Source: Hofstenia miamia
Taxonomy: Eukaryota > Xenacoelomorpha > Acoela
Reading direction: 5' to 3'
Length of the DNA stretch: 64,000 bases
Assembly (NCBI GenBank): GCA_004352715.1
Contig: SCFE01000117.1
Span: 524,727-588,726, forward strand
The position numbers and the translations under genes are program-made. Shown in pieces: positions 10,641 to 23,201 of this stretch (position 1 is its first letter; the number at the start of each line of letters is the position of its first letter). The notes under the pieces are model-generated. The model was given only the letters and a program-made list of their open reading frames with translations. It ran no database searches and was not told the DNA's origin.

Positions 10641-10911
10641 GTTGCACTACTCTGTGAATGGTAAGCATGTCAGCTTGAAATTTAGGAAAATTATGGTTTG
10701 ATTGAACACTTTTTGTGACATTACTAATTCGCTTTATTGAGCATGCAATTATGTTTCATTTTATGGCAGAAAAGCTTTTAATATGTTGTTATTTTTAAAA
10801 ATAAAATTGAAGTGACTTATATTTCACGATCTACATTCTCTTGTTTATTGCTTTAAACTAAATGGCAAATGTTAATAAAATAGTACTACAAAGAAATTCG
10901 TAAACAATATA

Positions 10912-11911
10912 NNNNNNNNNNNNNNNNNNNNNNNNNNNNNNNNNNNNNNNNNNNNNNNNNNNNNNNNNNNNNNNNNNNNNNNNNNNNNNNNNNNNNNNNN
11001 NNNNNNNNNNNNNNNNNNNNNNNNNNNNNNNNNNNNNNNNNNNNNNNNNNNNNNNNNNNNNNNNNNNNNNNNNNNNNNNNNNNNNNNNNNNNNNNNNNNN
11101 NNNNNNNNNNNNNNNNNNNNNNNNNNNNNNNNNNNNNNNNNNNNNNNNNNNNNNNNNNNNNNNNNNNNNNNNNNNNNNNNNNNNNNNNNNNNNNNNNNNN
11201 NNNNNNNNNNNNNNNNNNNNNNNNNNNNNNNNNNNNNNNNNNNNNNNNNNNNNNNNNNNNNNNNNNNNNNNNNNNNNNNNNNNNNNNNNNNNNNNNNNNN
11301 NNNNNNNNNNNNNNNNNNNNNNNNNNNNNNNNNNNNNNNNNNNNNNNNNNNNNNNNNNNNNNNNNNNNNNNNNNNNNNNNNNNNNNNNNNNNNNNNNNNN
11401 NNNNNNNNNNNNNNNNNNNNNNNNNNNNNNNNNNNNNNNNNNNNNNNNNNNNNNNNNNNNNNNNNNNNNNNNNNNNNNNNNNNNNNNNNNNNNNNNNNNN
11501 NNNNNNNNNNNNNNNNNNNNNNNNNNNNNNNNNNNNNNNNNNNNNNNNNNNNNNNNNNNNNNNNNNNNNNNNNNNNNNNNNNNNNNNNNNNNNNNNNNNN
11601 NNNNNNNNNNNNNNNNNNNNNNNNNNNNNNNNNNNNNNNNNNNNNNNNNNNNNNNNNNNNNNNNNNNNNNNNNNNNNNNNNNNNNNNNNNNNNNNNNNNN
11701 NNNNNNNNNNNNNNNNNNNNNNNNNNNNNNNNNNNNNNNNNNNNNNNNNNNNNNNNNNNNNNNNNNNNNNNNNNNNNNNNNNNNNNNNNNNNNNNNNNNN
11801 NNNNNNNNNNNNNNNNNNNNNNNNNNNNNNNNNNNNNNNNNNNNNNNNNNNNNNNNNNNNNNNNNNNNNNNNNNNNNNNNNNNNNNNNNNNNNNNNNNNN
11901 NNNNNNNNNNN
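10912..11911. other. Assembly gap of exactly 1,000 N
   Basis: A round 1,000-N run is normally a placeholder of unknown true length. Open frames drawn across it are artefacts. Confidence 0.95.
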
Positions 11912-13516
11912 CAATCAATTTAAACTAGATAAATGTGTGGGTTTCAATTTCAGTCAAATTTTGGCTTTCACGTAACATGTGTGCTTAGTATTCAACTTGG
12001 GCTAATTCTTTATCAATTCTTTGCGTCTAGCTCTTTGGGGCATGGGGTGACACTAAAAACACATGGTCACTTACATTTCTGTGACATTTGTACCTCTGTC
12101 ACCATGTAGTGCTAAAGATTAAGTAAAACAGTGTTGTGTTGTATTAAAATATCTGCTATATATATGCAATAATAATTCATGAGACAAGTATTGGGGTAAT
12201 CACTAGCGAGTTGTTTACTACGAGGATGTTCACTGTTTTACCATGACTCAGAACAAATTCGTTCACTACTTTACAAGAAACATTTGCAAACTATACAGAT
12301 GTAGGGCATACACGTGTATCGGATACATTGCTTCAACAACGTACTAAATATTTCTTTTATTAATTGATTTAATCATCAGCGCAAAGACTTTGGTTAAACA
12401 GCCGCATTACTAATCAATTCATAACGATGATATTAGTTTTGTTCACTTGGTACAACTTTGTTGAAAGGCGCTCGTTGGGTGTAAATTGACCCAATGATAT
12501 CTTCCATGGGTAAGTTTTACTATGGAAACAAAGCTTAAGCAATATTTCATGTAGGTTCTAGTATACATCAAATTCTGTGTTTTTAACACTACATGTTTCA
12601 ATTGAAGAAAATATTTTAGAAATCTATACTGAAGAACCACTCTTGGAAATATCATCATGATCCTCAGACAATGAGAAAACTGTTTCCATTGCGCTTTTTC
12701 AGACGTTCCCTAATGAAAAATATGACACTATTTGAATACTATTGTTTGAGTAACAACATATTTTATTTGGTGCAAAGAAACTGAGCAAAGATAGATAATC
12801 GGAAAAATATGTAACATATGTACGCAAAATGCATCACGTAGACAGTGAATCATATAGAGGAAACTCCATAATCTCAGTGAAAGTAAAATCAACAAAGTTT
12901 TTTAGTGTAAATGTTAAACTTTTAATTCAAATTGTTTTTTTGTCAAGTAAAACTAATTGAATGTTTTAAAAATTGTCGCCAAAAACTTTCACTCACATTT
13001 TATTCTCATCTTAGTCAATCATCGCTTGACTTTCAACAATAATGCCTCAGATGTTTATCTGCATATTTCTTCAATCCTAATAATTCTGCTTTTGCCTACT
13101 TTCTCAACATTTAGTAGTGCCTTCAATTCTTGCTGCTATGATATCGATATGTACCTTCCTTCTACTGCTAGTAACATCCAGTCTAGTTCTCTGTTCATTT
13201 TTATTCCACTGAGCTATTACTGCAGAGTTTCTCACAATTGCCATATCCCACGTACTTATTGCCTTGTGCTATTCTGCCAATTAAATGCTGACTTCTTTAG
13301 TATCATCCTTACTCTCTGCTTATATTCGCTCCTGAGTCTTTTAGTAATTATTATTATTATTATTAATTCTGGTGGAGAAAATTGATTTTGAATTGAGTAT
13401 ATGGTTAAGGTGGCTGCATGCCAAAATGTATGGCAAAATATATTGCGATTTAATCAAAATGTATTACAAACTGCTCCAAAGATTTGAATAAAGAAATAGG
13501 GAAATTAATATGGTGA
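11912..13516. other. No gene seen
   Basis: A 71-codon frame at 12443-12658 (minus) and a serine/leucine-rich 142-codon frame at 12957-13385 (plus) ending in an ATT repeat show no motif and have low-complexity composition. I do not call them genes. Confidence 0.5.
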
Positions 13517-13518
13517 TA

Positions 13519-14877
13519 ACACAAGGTGTTTCAAAAATCACGCCCAATTTTGTACAGTTAAGCATTCAATTGGTATTTTTCTATGATATTTTTTATATCT
13601 ATGCTTTCTCTAATCATTTATAACATAGAAATTACATTGCATTGATTTTTATTATGGAATTCTTACTTGCAAATCCTTGTATTAATTATTCTTAAAGAAT
13701 TATTACTTAAAAATAATTTTGAATGTAATCATGATTTTCCAACTAACTAAAAAACAGAGAATTACAGCAGTTAAGTTTTATTATCAAAACAATGAAAATG
13801 GGGCAGCAACCGGCCGTCCTTTGGCAGAACATTTCCAAATAAAACACCTCATCCAATGATGAAACATCACAAATTTAGTTAAAAAATTTTGAAGAGACAG
13901 GCAGACCCGTTTCGGCGACTACCAATGAAAGAGCCGACTATCTTATCGCAAGTTTAACTAAAATTCCTCAAAAAAATTATACGACATCTCTCAGATGAAC
14001 ATGGCAATAAGCATTACTTCTGTATAGAGACTTCTACACAAAAGAAAGATGAACGCCACGCTCAGTTCAGGCCTTTCACGATGGCGACCAAGACAACCGA
14101 GGACAATTTGCTGAAGGATTCCTAGATAGAGGTGCTGCAGATGCCTCATTTATTAATGGAATCTGGTGGTCAGACGAAGCATCCTTCAAACTCAACGGGA
14201 ATATAAATCGACATAATTGTGTTTTTTTGGTGTGCAGAAAATCCTTGTGTCGTGCTTGAAAAAGAGATTTATCTACCAGGAGTTACCGTATGGGCAGCCA
14301 TATCTTCCCAAGGCATTATATAGCCTGTTTTCTTTGGTGAAACAGTGACCTCTCAATCTTACTTAGAAATGTTGCAGACTCATTTATGGTCTCGAGTTAA
14401 GGATACAAATGACTACTTTCAACTAGATGGCGCCCCTCCAAATAATGGCCGAATTTTCCGTGACGGGCTTGACCAAAACTTTTGTGATAGGTGGATTGGA
14501 CGACGTTGTCCAATGGACTGGACCGCCCGATCTCCCAATTTGACGCCACTGACTTTTTTCTATGGGGTGTCCCCAAACATGATGAGTATTCAGAAAACCC
14601 TCGCCTATTCCTGAATTGAAAGACATTATATGACAAAAATGTTTACGTATTGACATTGAATTATGTCGAAAGCCTGTTAAAGTGTCATTGCGAGAATGCG
14701 GAAATGCATTCAAGTAGAAGAAGTGCTTGAACATTATGAATATAATGTGCACAATTAACTTTATTTTATTTTCTGTAATTCCATTTTTTATTGTTATGTA
14801 GTAATCAGAAATATTAATTCTTTCTTTAAGCACGTTTCTTAATATTAAAAATCGTGCGTGACTTTTGAAGCACCCTG
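13519..14877 (+). mobile_element. Full-length but inactivated Tc1/mariner-like transposon
   Basis: Inverted ends CACAAGGTGTTTCAAAAATC (from about 13519) and, on the minus strand from 14877, CAGGGTGCTTCAAAAGTCAC are each flanked by TA. Inside, a broken transposase reads in order ENGAATGRPLAEHF and NLVKKFEETGRPVS (helix-turn-helix and R-P-x-S linker), INGIWWSDEASFKLNGNINR (first catalytic D: W-S-D-E-A-x-F-x-L-N-G), FQLDGAPP (second D) and RWIGRRCPMDWTARSPNLTP followed by TFFYGV (third block, normally S-P-D-L-T-P-L-D-F-F-L-W-G). The last two acidic positions read N and T, so two catalytic residues are lost as well as several frameshifts. This is the W-I-G-R-R-G branch of IS630-Tc1-mariner, distinct from the classic mariner at 34513. 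Confidence 0.8.
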
Positions 14878-14879
14878 TA

Positions 14880-15779
14880 TATAAGAAAACGTGTGAATGC
14901 AATAATGGTTTAATTTGAATTTATAACAATCAATAACCAATTTTAATAAGTACATATACTTAAAATTATTGACAACTAATCCGAGAAACTATCGCATTGG
15001 TTATCTAATAAAATTTTTATGTGTTCTTTTAGAGCTTGATCAATATATCATTGAACATCAATACTGATGTTTTCTTATTTTATTATACTGAAACAGTTAG
15101 TACTCTATTTCAATTACGTCATACTTAGAATAATACTTGAAAATTTTCTCAAATTCTTTCGTTTTCATCACATTTCTTTAAAGATTCCACTGATATGATA
15201 TCAACTGCAAAAACTAAACAATTATTGTATTTGTTGACTTACATTTGGCATTTAATTTTATATTCAAGGATTTAACAAAAGTAATAACAAATTCATTTTG
15301 AATTCACAAGTAGTCGAAAACAATGTTGAAATTTATTAGAATTTGTTCAGTGATGCAATACCAAATTCAGGAGTATCTCAAGGCTAATTCTTTTTTTACA
15401 TGAATAACAATAGTGTAGACAAGGTAGCATGGGAAAATGTCCAGGATTTTAATGCTTCATAAAAAATAAAAAATTAAAGTAGCTAAATGCATTTCTAGGA
15501 TCTATTATTGTAATAAATTACTATTTTCTAAGAGCACCACTATTGGTCAATCAACAGCCCAGGTCAACATCAGCCCTACAAGCTCATTTCCCAATCATCA
15601 GTGTAGCATGTTGTCATTGAAATGACTTCTTTTACAATTTATAACAATAATTTGAAAATATTGCAATAAACTAGCGTTATCTTATTGCTACATTTTGACA
15701 TTGAAATTATATGTATTTGCGTTTACTGCATGTACATTTTAAGAACGGGTAAGAAATAAAAAAACATGATTACTACAAA
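14880..15779. other. No gene seen
   Basis: Stop-rich AT-rich sequence between two transposons; no frame or repeat recognised. Confidence 0.5.
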
Positions 15780-15781
15780 TA

Positions 15782-18700
15782 GAGGATGTCCATAAAGTAA
15801 CGCAAAAACAGAAGTCCTTATGAAAATTGATGGGTTCACTTTATGTTATCGCTTTAAGAAGAAACAAATTAAGTTCAATATATCCTTCATACTCTTTTCT
15901 CTTTATGCAACTGCAGAGATAAAAATGCAAGGATTAAATCTGGGAATTGCACTGGCTATGACCATTTACACAAAAAATTTTGCCTGATAACAGGATGGAC
16001 ATTTCTGTTCAGAACTACTTTAAACTCTTTGGCTACATGAGCAAGAGTACCATCTTGATGTAAGATGGTGGAAGAGAGCTTACAGTTACTTTCTAAAAAC
16101 GGTGTATTCTAACATGGTACGATAGGCATCATCAGCTACGGTTCTAGATGGAGTGATAATTTAACTTTTTTTGGTCAAAGAATGTGATGAAAAATAGTGT
16201 TATCGAATTCAGTGAGAAATCTGTTTTATGAAAATCAGTCGCTTCTCATAGCCATTTTTATGTAGCTCTAAGATACAATTTGTCTTAGTGAAACCTTTCC
16301 ATAATCACTTTCTTCTGGTAACCGATTAACTGCTTGTTGAACACACTTGATTGAATCACCGCTCCAAGATGGCATGCCACTTTTTGGAAGTATTGAAATT
16401 GTGTGTTGATTTTCAAACTTTTTAGTCAACCGATGAACAGAGGATACATTGCAAACATGCTTTCTGTGATTATTGATTTTTGAAAACTTACAAAGTACTG
16501 CTGCCGAGGAATTACCAACTGTGCTTGTTGCTTTTTTGTAAGATGATTCATTGTGCCTCATTGATATTGATTTTAAAATCCCTTGATATGATAAACAATT
16601 TGTGATAAACTTGACAAGTTTTATTCATAACGATTCCTACCTAATTAAGTCTAATTTGAACAATTATGCAACTCCCTTCATACCAAGTGAGGCATATCAA
16701 AGTAACAATATTTATAATTATTCACCTTCCTTAAAACTAGAAGCTCCAAGGATTTTAGTTCTAAATTGTAGATCTCTAAGAAACATCAAAGATTTAAATT
16801 CATTATTAATTGATATTCTCACATATTAAATAGATGTCTGCATAGTTAGTGAAACTTGGTTTGATTGTGAAATATCTGAAAGTTATCCTGAACTGGCTGG
16901 ATATTTTTGTTTTAGAAAAGATCGGGAAATTTCGAATAAAAGGCACAGAGGTGGTGGTGTATGTATTTATGTTAAAAGCAATATTGAAAGTAATCTCGTA
17001 ATATTTACTGAAGCAATTAATATAGAATTATTGTGGATCAAAATACTGTTTAATAAGAAGTTAATGTATATTGCCGGATTGTATAATCCCCCAAATTTAA
17101 CGGTTGCTAAGAAAAGTGAAGTGTGAGATTTTATCCCTGATTGCATCGAAAATTTAATTTTAAGTAAGCAGGCATTATTTTTTATTATTGGTGGTGACTT
17201 TAATGATCTCAATGTTGATGAGCTGTCAAGTTCTATATGTATGACAAAACTCAATCATAAAAATACAAGAAAATTAAGAAACCTAGATAACGTTATAACC
17301 TCTCATCCTAATTTATATAAAAATTGTTATACATTTCAAGCTGGGGTTTCTACAGATCATCTTGGATTAATAGCAGAACCTTCACTTATAACAGGTATAG
17401 AAAAAGTGACAATTCAATTTCAAATTATTAATGGAAAAAATATTGAAAAAATAAACTGTTTAATGAATAATATAAATTTTGAAGAATTTGAAGAAATCAT
17501 ACGATACGATATTGATGAAGGGACTGCATTATTTTGTAAGACAATCAAGAGTTGCATTGAAAAAGCATGTCCAATATTAATGTTAAAATGACAAACAAGG
17601 ATCCAATTTTCATGACTTCTCAAATTAAATATTTATTGAGAAAAAAGAAGAAATTAATGCGTAAAAAACAATTTCATAGAGCAAATGAAATGTTTGAAAG
17701 AATTAATAAAGAAATTAAAAGAAGTATTTCAAGGAAAAATCCAAAAAAATGGTGGGCTTCTGTAAATCAACTTATGGGACGCAATACACTATCAAAAATG
17801 AATAAAGAATTTGATGCAAATGAAATCAACAAAATGTTTACTAATATATCAAATGATTTAAATTACAAACAACCTAGAACTCCTAGTATAGATAGTGAAG
17901 AGATTCCAACCCTAACAATGCATCAAGTATATCATGCATTGAAAAGCGTCAAAAAAACATCAACAGGATACGACGGAATACCATATTGGTTTATAAAAAA
18001 ATTTCGTATATAATTACACCAATAGTTCATTATATATTTACGGAATCGCTAGCAACTGCTAAATTCCCGAAAATTTGGAAAACTGCTATAATAATACCAA
18101 TTCCAAAATCACAACCGGCAAAACTACATAATTTAAGACCAATTAGCATCACTTCAATATTGTCAAGAATTTTTGAAAAACTTGTATTTAATTTTCACAT
18201 CAAAGATATCTACAATAATCATTTAAATATAAATCAGCATGGATTCCGAACAAATGGAACAACAACTGCTGTTATTGAACTGCAAAATAGAATTCTGTCA
18301 TACAAAAATGAAAATTATGATTATGTAAGATTAATCAGCCTTGATATAAAGAAAGCCTTTGACAATGTAAATCACTACATTTTATTTGAAAAATTAAACA
18401 ATATAACACATTTAAATCCGTACATCATTAATTGGCTTGATAGTTTTATTGGGAATAGACAACAAATGGTTAAATATAATAACAGACTTTCGGATATGGA
18501 AAAGATCAACAAAGGTGTTCCTCAAGGCTCCGTTTGTGGCCCATTTCTGTTCAATATATGTATTGATTCTTTAAATTGTGACTCTTTAAATATTACAAAT
18601 GGTTCTATTATTAAGTATGCTGATGATACACTGATTTGTCTTCCAACTCTTGAAAATTTAGACTTAACACATTCAATTAATGATAAGATCAAATCTTGGT

Positions 18701-19379
18701 ATGAAGAAAACAAATTTGAAATTAATTATAGAAAGTCGCTGGAAATGATTATACCATTGAAGAGAAAATTTGTTGATAATATATCTAAAATTGATTGCTA
18801 TTCCTCAGTAACAACAATGAAATATCTTGGATTTACCATAAATAACAAGCTTTCATTTAAAAAACATATTGCTCAAGTTTATAAAAGATCAATGAGAAAT
18901 TTCTATATAATATTAAAAGTAAAAAGATTTTTAAATCAAGATGAAACTGAAATTTTATTTAATTCCCTAGTTAATTCTATTATAATTTACGGCATACAAG
19001 TATATGCAGGTGAATCAGAAACATCTTTATCTAAGCTTAACAACATATACAAGAAAGCGTTTAAATATAAACTTATTACTAAAAAATTAAATATTTTTAA
19101 AATCATTAAAGCCAAAGACAAAGCATTACATCAACAATTGAATACTCTCAAAAACATCCACTAAAACAATTCATTAGCAAAAGAACTGAATACGCTACAT
19201 TAAAATTAAGAAAAAACAATCCACCGAAATTATTCTCATCAAAGACCATATTCCCAGATCGATATTTCTCATGTTATTAATTATTTTTATTTTTTAGTTT
19301 TGTAGTTTGTAGTGTAATTTACTGTATTGTAAGCTTAATTATTATTTGAAAAATTGCGTTACCCTTTATCCACAGCCTG
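15782..19379 (-). mobile_element. Tc1/mariner-like transposon split by a LINE insertion
   Basis: The left end (15782, after TA) reads GAGGATGTCCATAAAGTAAC. The right end, on the minus strand from 19379, reads CAGGCTGTGGATAAAGGGTA and is followed by TA. The two ends match over about 25 bases apart from a small indel. The minus-strand frame 16561-16268 encodes the transposase N-terminus: SSVHRLTKKFENQHTI (helix-turn-helix) and a K-S-G-x-P linker. Downstream relics include the HQDGTLAH block with the second catalytic D. The stretch between the transposase start and the right end is occupied by the LINE at 16586-19348, inserted in the 5' leader in the opposite orientation. Confidence 0.7.
16586..19348 (+). 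mobile_element. 5'-truncated APE-type LINE (Jockey/CR1-like), copy 1
   Basis: The element carries most of ORF2. The endonuclease part (16740-17420) shows APRILVLNCRSLRNIKD, SETWFD, GGDFND (the G-D-F-N catalytic block) and STDHLG (the D-H block). The RT part (17900-18850) shows YDGIPYWFIKKF, RPISITSILS, NQHGFR, LDIKKAFDNVNHYILFEK (motif A), KGVPQGSVCGPFLFN (motif B), KYADDTL (motif C) and TMKYLGFTINNKLSFKKH. It is inactive: a TAA replaces a glutamate codon at 16827, a TGA lies near 17125, and frameshifts lie near 17580 and near 17998 (one T missing relative to the second copy). The 3' tail is short and ATT-rich. It lies inside the transposon at 15782-19379. Copy 2 at 42483-45078 is nearly identical over the shared region, so the family was recently active. 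Confidence 0.9.
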
Positions 19380-19462
19380 TACAACATGAATTACACAACA
19401 ATATGCAACAGAATCAGATCACATCATATCACCAAGCTAATAAGGTAATATACTTTTCACTT

Positions 19463-19502
19463 TGGGAGGGGCCTGCCCCCTCATAGCTGCGCCAATGGTG
19501 CT
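19463..19502. mobile_element. Orphan hAT-like terminus
   Basis: Read on the minus strand: CACCATTGGCGCAGCTATGA followed by GGGGGCAGGCCCCTCCC. The T-G-G-C-G-x-A-G-C-T-A core with a GC-rich interior is common in hAT-type ends of invertebrates. No partner end or transposase was identified. Confidence 0.35.
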
Positions 19503-20671
19503 ACCCTCATCCTGTCTTTGGTGTATGACATAAAACTATAAGCGATAGATCCATTTATATATGCAAATGATAACAGAAAAATAATTTCAAAATGCTTTTC
19601 CGATTAAACTTGTCTGCATCATTTGATCTTTACTTCAGATATTTGACTTAACGAGTCAAAGCCTTTTCTAAGCTTTAAGATGTATTGTCTTTCCAAAACA
19701 TGTGACAAAAATTTATCGAATCAGTTGCTATTGTAAATATTTGACGTTTCAGCATTTATTCTTCATCCTCGCTAGAAGTGAAGGGGAACCTTGGGTCAGT
19801 ACAAAATGCTACAGGAACATAAATTTGAATGATTCGCTGCTCTTGAAAAAGTATACAGATACACATTTCTTATTACTGGCAGATCAAACCATCTCTCTTT
19901 ATCTTACTTACGAAAGCTAGGTGATAAATATTGAAAATGGTGCCTGACTTTGGAAGAAATTTGAAAGTGTGAAAAAGTCGTCAGCCTCAGGTTCTTTGAT
20001 TTTTGACGAGCATTGTATTTTCTTGAATCACACACATCATTGTCAGTAAGTATTTAATCATGTGAAAGTAGCAGAACGACTAAATCCCTCATGGACGTTA
20101 CTATTTAGATAGATGATTAGCATCAAATAGATTTCTGTTTGAAGATGCGTCTTTGTACTCTAAATCAGAAGGGTTCCCAATCAATATGAGATATGTTGGC
20201 CCGTATGAAGTTTATTGCCCCATCAATTCAGTAGTTCTAGCGTCGCCTGGTTCAAAATGATATAAGTGTTTACTATGTGGCTGTGCACCTATGAACAACC
20301 AATTAAATCACTTTGAATAAATTTCCTGCTTAGCTTGATTTTTAGTTTTATTGCATAACAGCATATCATCCTGAAATGTGCACGAATAAACTTTTCAAAC
20401 AATTGTGATGTTTCTACGCTAAATTGGGCTTCTAAGTTTAATTCAGTTTGTCAATCACTATTGCTCAATAGTGACTACACTTATAATTATAATTGTATTA
20501 AAGCAGTTTTTAAGTAGTAAAAAAGTGAAAACATAATAAATCTTAAAAATAAATGATTTTCACTGAAGTTTGAAAAAAATATTAAAAAATTAACAAAACT
20601 ATATATTTAAATCAAAATTACAAAATTTAAGAGATACAAAAACACTTTGCTTTTACATAAAAATAATTTCT
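19503..20671. other. No confident gene; one possible exon end
   Basis: A frame ending IFDEHCIFLNHTHHC runs into a good donor (CA|GTAAGTATTT) at 20044 on the plus strand and might be an exon, but no acceptor or family could be fixed. A 72-codon frame at 19702-19920 has no motif. Confidence 0.35.
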
Positions 20672-23201
20672 TTAGTTTTGCAGAGGTTGATTTTGTCTTA
20701 CACAGTTTGCTTTAATGAATTCTGTCGGATCTTCTTCCGGTGTTCCAAACGAACAATTGCTATCCGTTTCTGAAAATGCTATCTCGTGTTTTGCAAGATT
20801 AGAAAGTCCATCTAAAACCACGTTAAATATTCACAGTAATCTATATAAATGCATATAAATTCCTTCAATAGGTTTGTGTTTGATTGTAAATTAGAGCAAT
20901 TCAATAGTATATAAACACTGCTGTTCGCTCCACAAGTAGAGCCTTGCCTGTTTATATTTACTTCTAGTGTAGAAATTATTGTTAAAAAATTTTAAATTTG
21001 CAAGATATCTTTAACAAAAATGCAAAAATGTTCAAAATTTGGTTTGAGCAGGTTTAGCAACAATTACTTTTAAAACTCTTTCTAGCACACCATTTGATGC
21101 ATATGTACTATCTCTGAATGCATTGCCTCTTAAAATGTGAGCTCTACCAATGGCCTTGTAAAAAACTCTAACCGTCGTGTTATATTAATCAGGTGCTAAG
21201 GAGTGTCAATCAACAATTCGTACATAGTTTGGGCAGTGAGCCAGCGGTTGAATTGAAGCATCGTCAGAAAACATAACTTTCCACCAACCATTGATAATCC
21301 ACAGGAACTAAGGAACAATATTATTATTGGAGGGGCTGAACAAAGGTCCTTCCTAAACAAAGCTCAAATTTCTTAAATTAATAAAGATTTGATGCAAAAA
21401 TAAGTACGAACTGGGACAATTATTGGAGAAGCTCAAGACCCGCAGTCACTCGTGTTCCTTAGCCTCTGATAATCCATTCGGTATTTTTAATCCCATTGTT
21501 TCTCGATAAAATTTCACCCAACATATGCATGGTGCCAACTCTGGATATGGATAGTAACACAATTAGTTGCATAATGAGGGAGAATCATTGATGCACAAGA
21601 ACATGGATTCTTCAAATATGCCCACAGTTCTGATATTTAGCTTAGTAGTACAATGTTTCAAATTTATCTACAAATGGTGTTACAAACTTTCGACACCAAA
21701 TTCATTCGCAATTTCTCTATGACAATTTTTGGCTTCACGTTGAAAAAGATGGACAGACTTTGTGTTTCACTTCTGACGTTTATTACAAAAAGTAATAATT
21801 TTTTTAATAAGCAAATATTTTAACTACAGGATGATGAGCTTGTTTATTCACTTATAACATTATTCTTAACTATGCAAAATCTCAGTTCTAGCACGTTCAG
21901 CAACGATTAAAAAATTTTTACAATATCTACTACGATTTCAATTGCAATTCATTTTATATAAATTTCAATAACTTTTAGAGCAATATTGAGTAACCTTCAA
22001 AAACAGTGTGTTTAATGTATTTGAACTAGAACTCCTACTACAATTTTAAACTATCTAAAAAAGTCTCTTAAATATAAAAGTATGAAATGTAAAGAACTAA
22101 GGACATAATAAAATTGTCCTTTCTTGTTTTGATCTAGTTTTTTGTGAAGTCAAAGTGTGATTTCAGCTCTTAACTTTTCGGAAGATACAAAAGCATTGTA
22201 AAAATATCTATTCTTGTGTGAATGCTAGGATTAGATCACAAGTAGCCCATCAAATAACGATTACACAAGTAGGAGTTTGGATTTCCACACTTGAAACATT
22301 GTCAAAATCAGAAGTCGCGCCAATTCCACCAGTTAATAAATAGAAAAATGACCACAATGTCATAGGAAAAGTTTTTAGAAGTAAGTAAGAAGAAAATGGC
22401 TTCATTTAATCTCGAGTATAAATATTAAGAAACAACGAGCTGCAATGAATACTATAGGAATCAATGGTTTCGCAATTTATTTATTGCATACAGGAATTGA
22501 AACTTGCTTATTTCGAAGGCTACACACTCTAAAAATGTTTATTTGACCGCCAGAACGGGAAGAGGGCAATCTCATCAATGGAGATCCATGGTTAGGATCC
22601 CTAAAAAATATTTCTAAAGGTCATGGTCAAGTTGGGGTAAATTTAGCACCGCGAAAAATGGGGTCAGTGAATAATACATTCAAATGTGAATTTTGTTTAC
22701 TTATAATTGTGTTTTTCATAATTTGAGACAAAGCAAATGAATACATCTTTATTAATGAGCCTAATTTTACAACACTATGACTTCACAATGTAATTTTGTC
22801 AGAGGGTATTAGCGTACTAAAATAAAACTCTAGCTAATTCTTTGTTTTTGGAGTATCTGAAAGGAGTCAGATAGAATTTGTGTTAATTTTTGTTAACTTA
22901 CTTCGTGCTAATGTTAGATGCACAATATACCTTTTGAAACATGATTTTAATGACGATTTGCATTCGCGATTATTATATAATAAAGAACAGTTACTATTTA
23001 TTAATTTATTATATAAATAGCTTTAGTATAATACTTACACTTAAAGACTTCTATGTCTATTAAGGGTGTTTCTTCGGTCAAACTGTTCTGATTAAAGTCT
23101 ATGTGAAATAATTTAGCAAATGCAAGAAACAGCAATAGAGAAAGAACAAAAAACACAACAAGCAGTATGCTGCATATTGCCGCTATTAGTATAATGTCCA
23201 T
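20672..23201 (-). CDS. Two-exon gene for a 100-aa single-pass membrane protein (unknown)
   Basis: Exon 1 is 23201-23039. It starts at ATG (preceded in frame by a TTG-initiated extension that I reject) and ends at an ideal donor, T|GTAAGTATT. Exon 2 is 20811-20672, after acceptor GTGGTTTTAG. Phases agree (1 nt + 2 nt, split codon TAT) and the joined frame ends at TAA, giving 100 residues. Residues 3-31 are one very hydrophobic helix (CSILLVVFFVLSLLLFLAFA), so it is anchored by an N-terminal TM helix or signal anchor. The remainder is acidic and polar (SLTEETPLIDIEVF; FSETDSNCSFGTPEEDPTEF), with two cysteines after the membrane helix. I recognise no family. The 2.2-kb intron contains a Tc1 relic. 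Additional internal exons are possible; the phase match alone would occur one time in three by chance, but both exons look coding and have clean borders. Confidence 0.5.
21180..21780 (-). mobile_element. Tc1-like transposase relic within an intron
   Basis: On the minus strand, LFQREAKNCHREIANEFGV (about 21750-21690) resembles the N-terminal helix-turn-helix, and WWKVMFSDDASIQPLAHC followed by NYVRI (about 21285-21215) matches the first catalytic block of Tc1 transposases (W-x-K-V-x-F-S-D-E-S-x-F ... Y-V). Later blocks and terminal repeats are not readable. Confidence 0.45.

Noticed and set aside
10872-11918. Open frames of more than 340 codons
   Set aside because: They consist almost entirely of Ns. 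The same applies to frames over 31638-33138 and 46645-46907, except for the real LINE tail after 32789.
12957-13385. 142-codon plus-strand frame
   Set aside because: Serine/leucine/isoleucine-rich low-complexity sequence ending in an ATT repeat; no splice borders, motif or neighbour supports it.
14397-14902. Two minus-strand frames of 79 and 159 codons
   Set aside because: They are antisense to the transposase relic of the element at 13519-14877, whose catalytic blocks are read on the plus strand.
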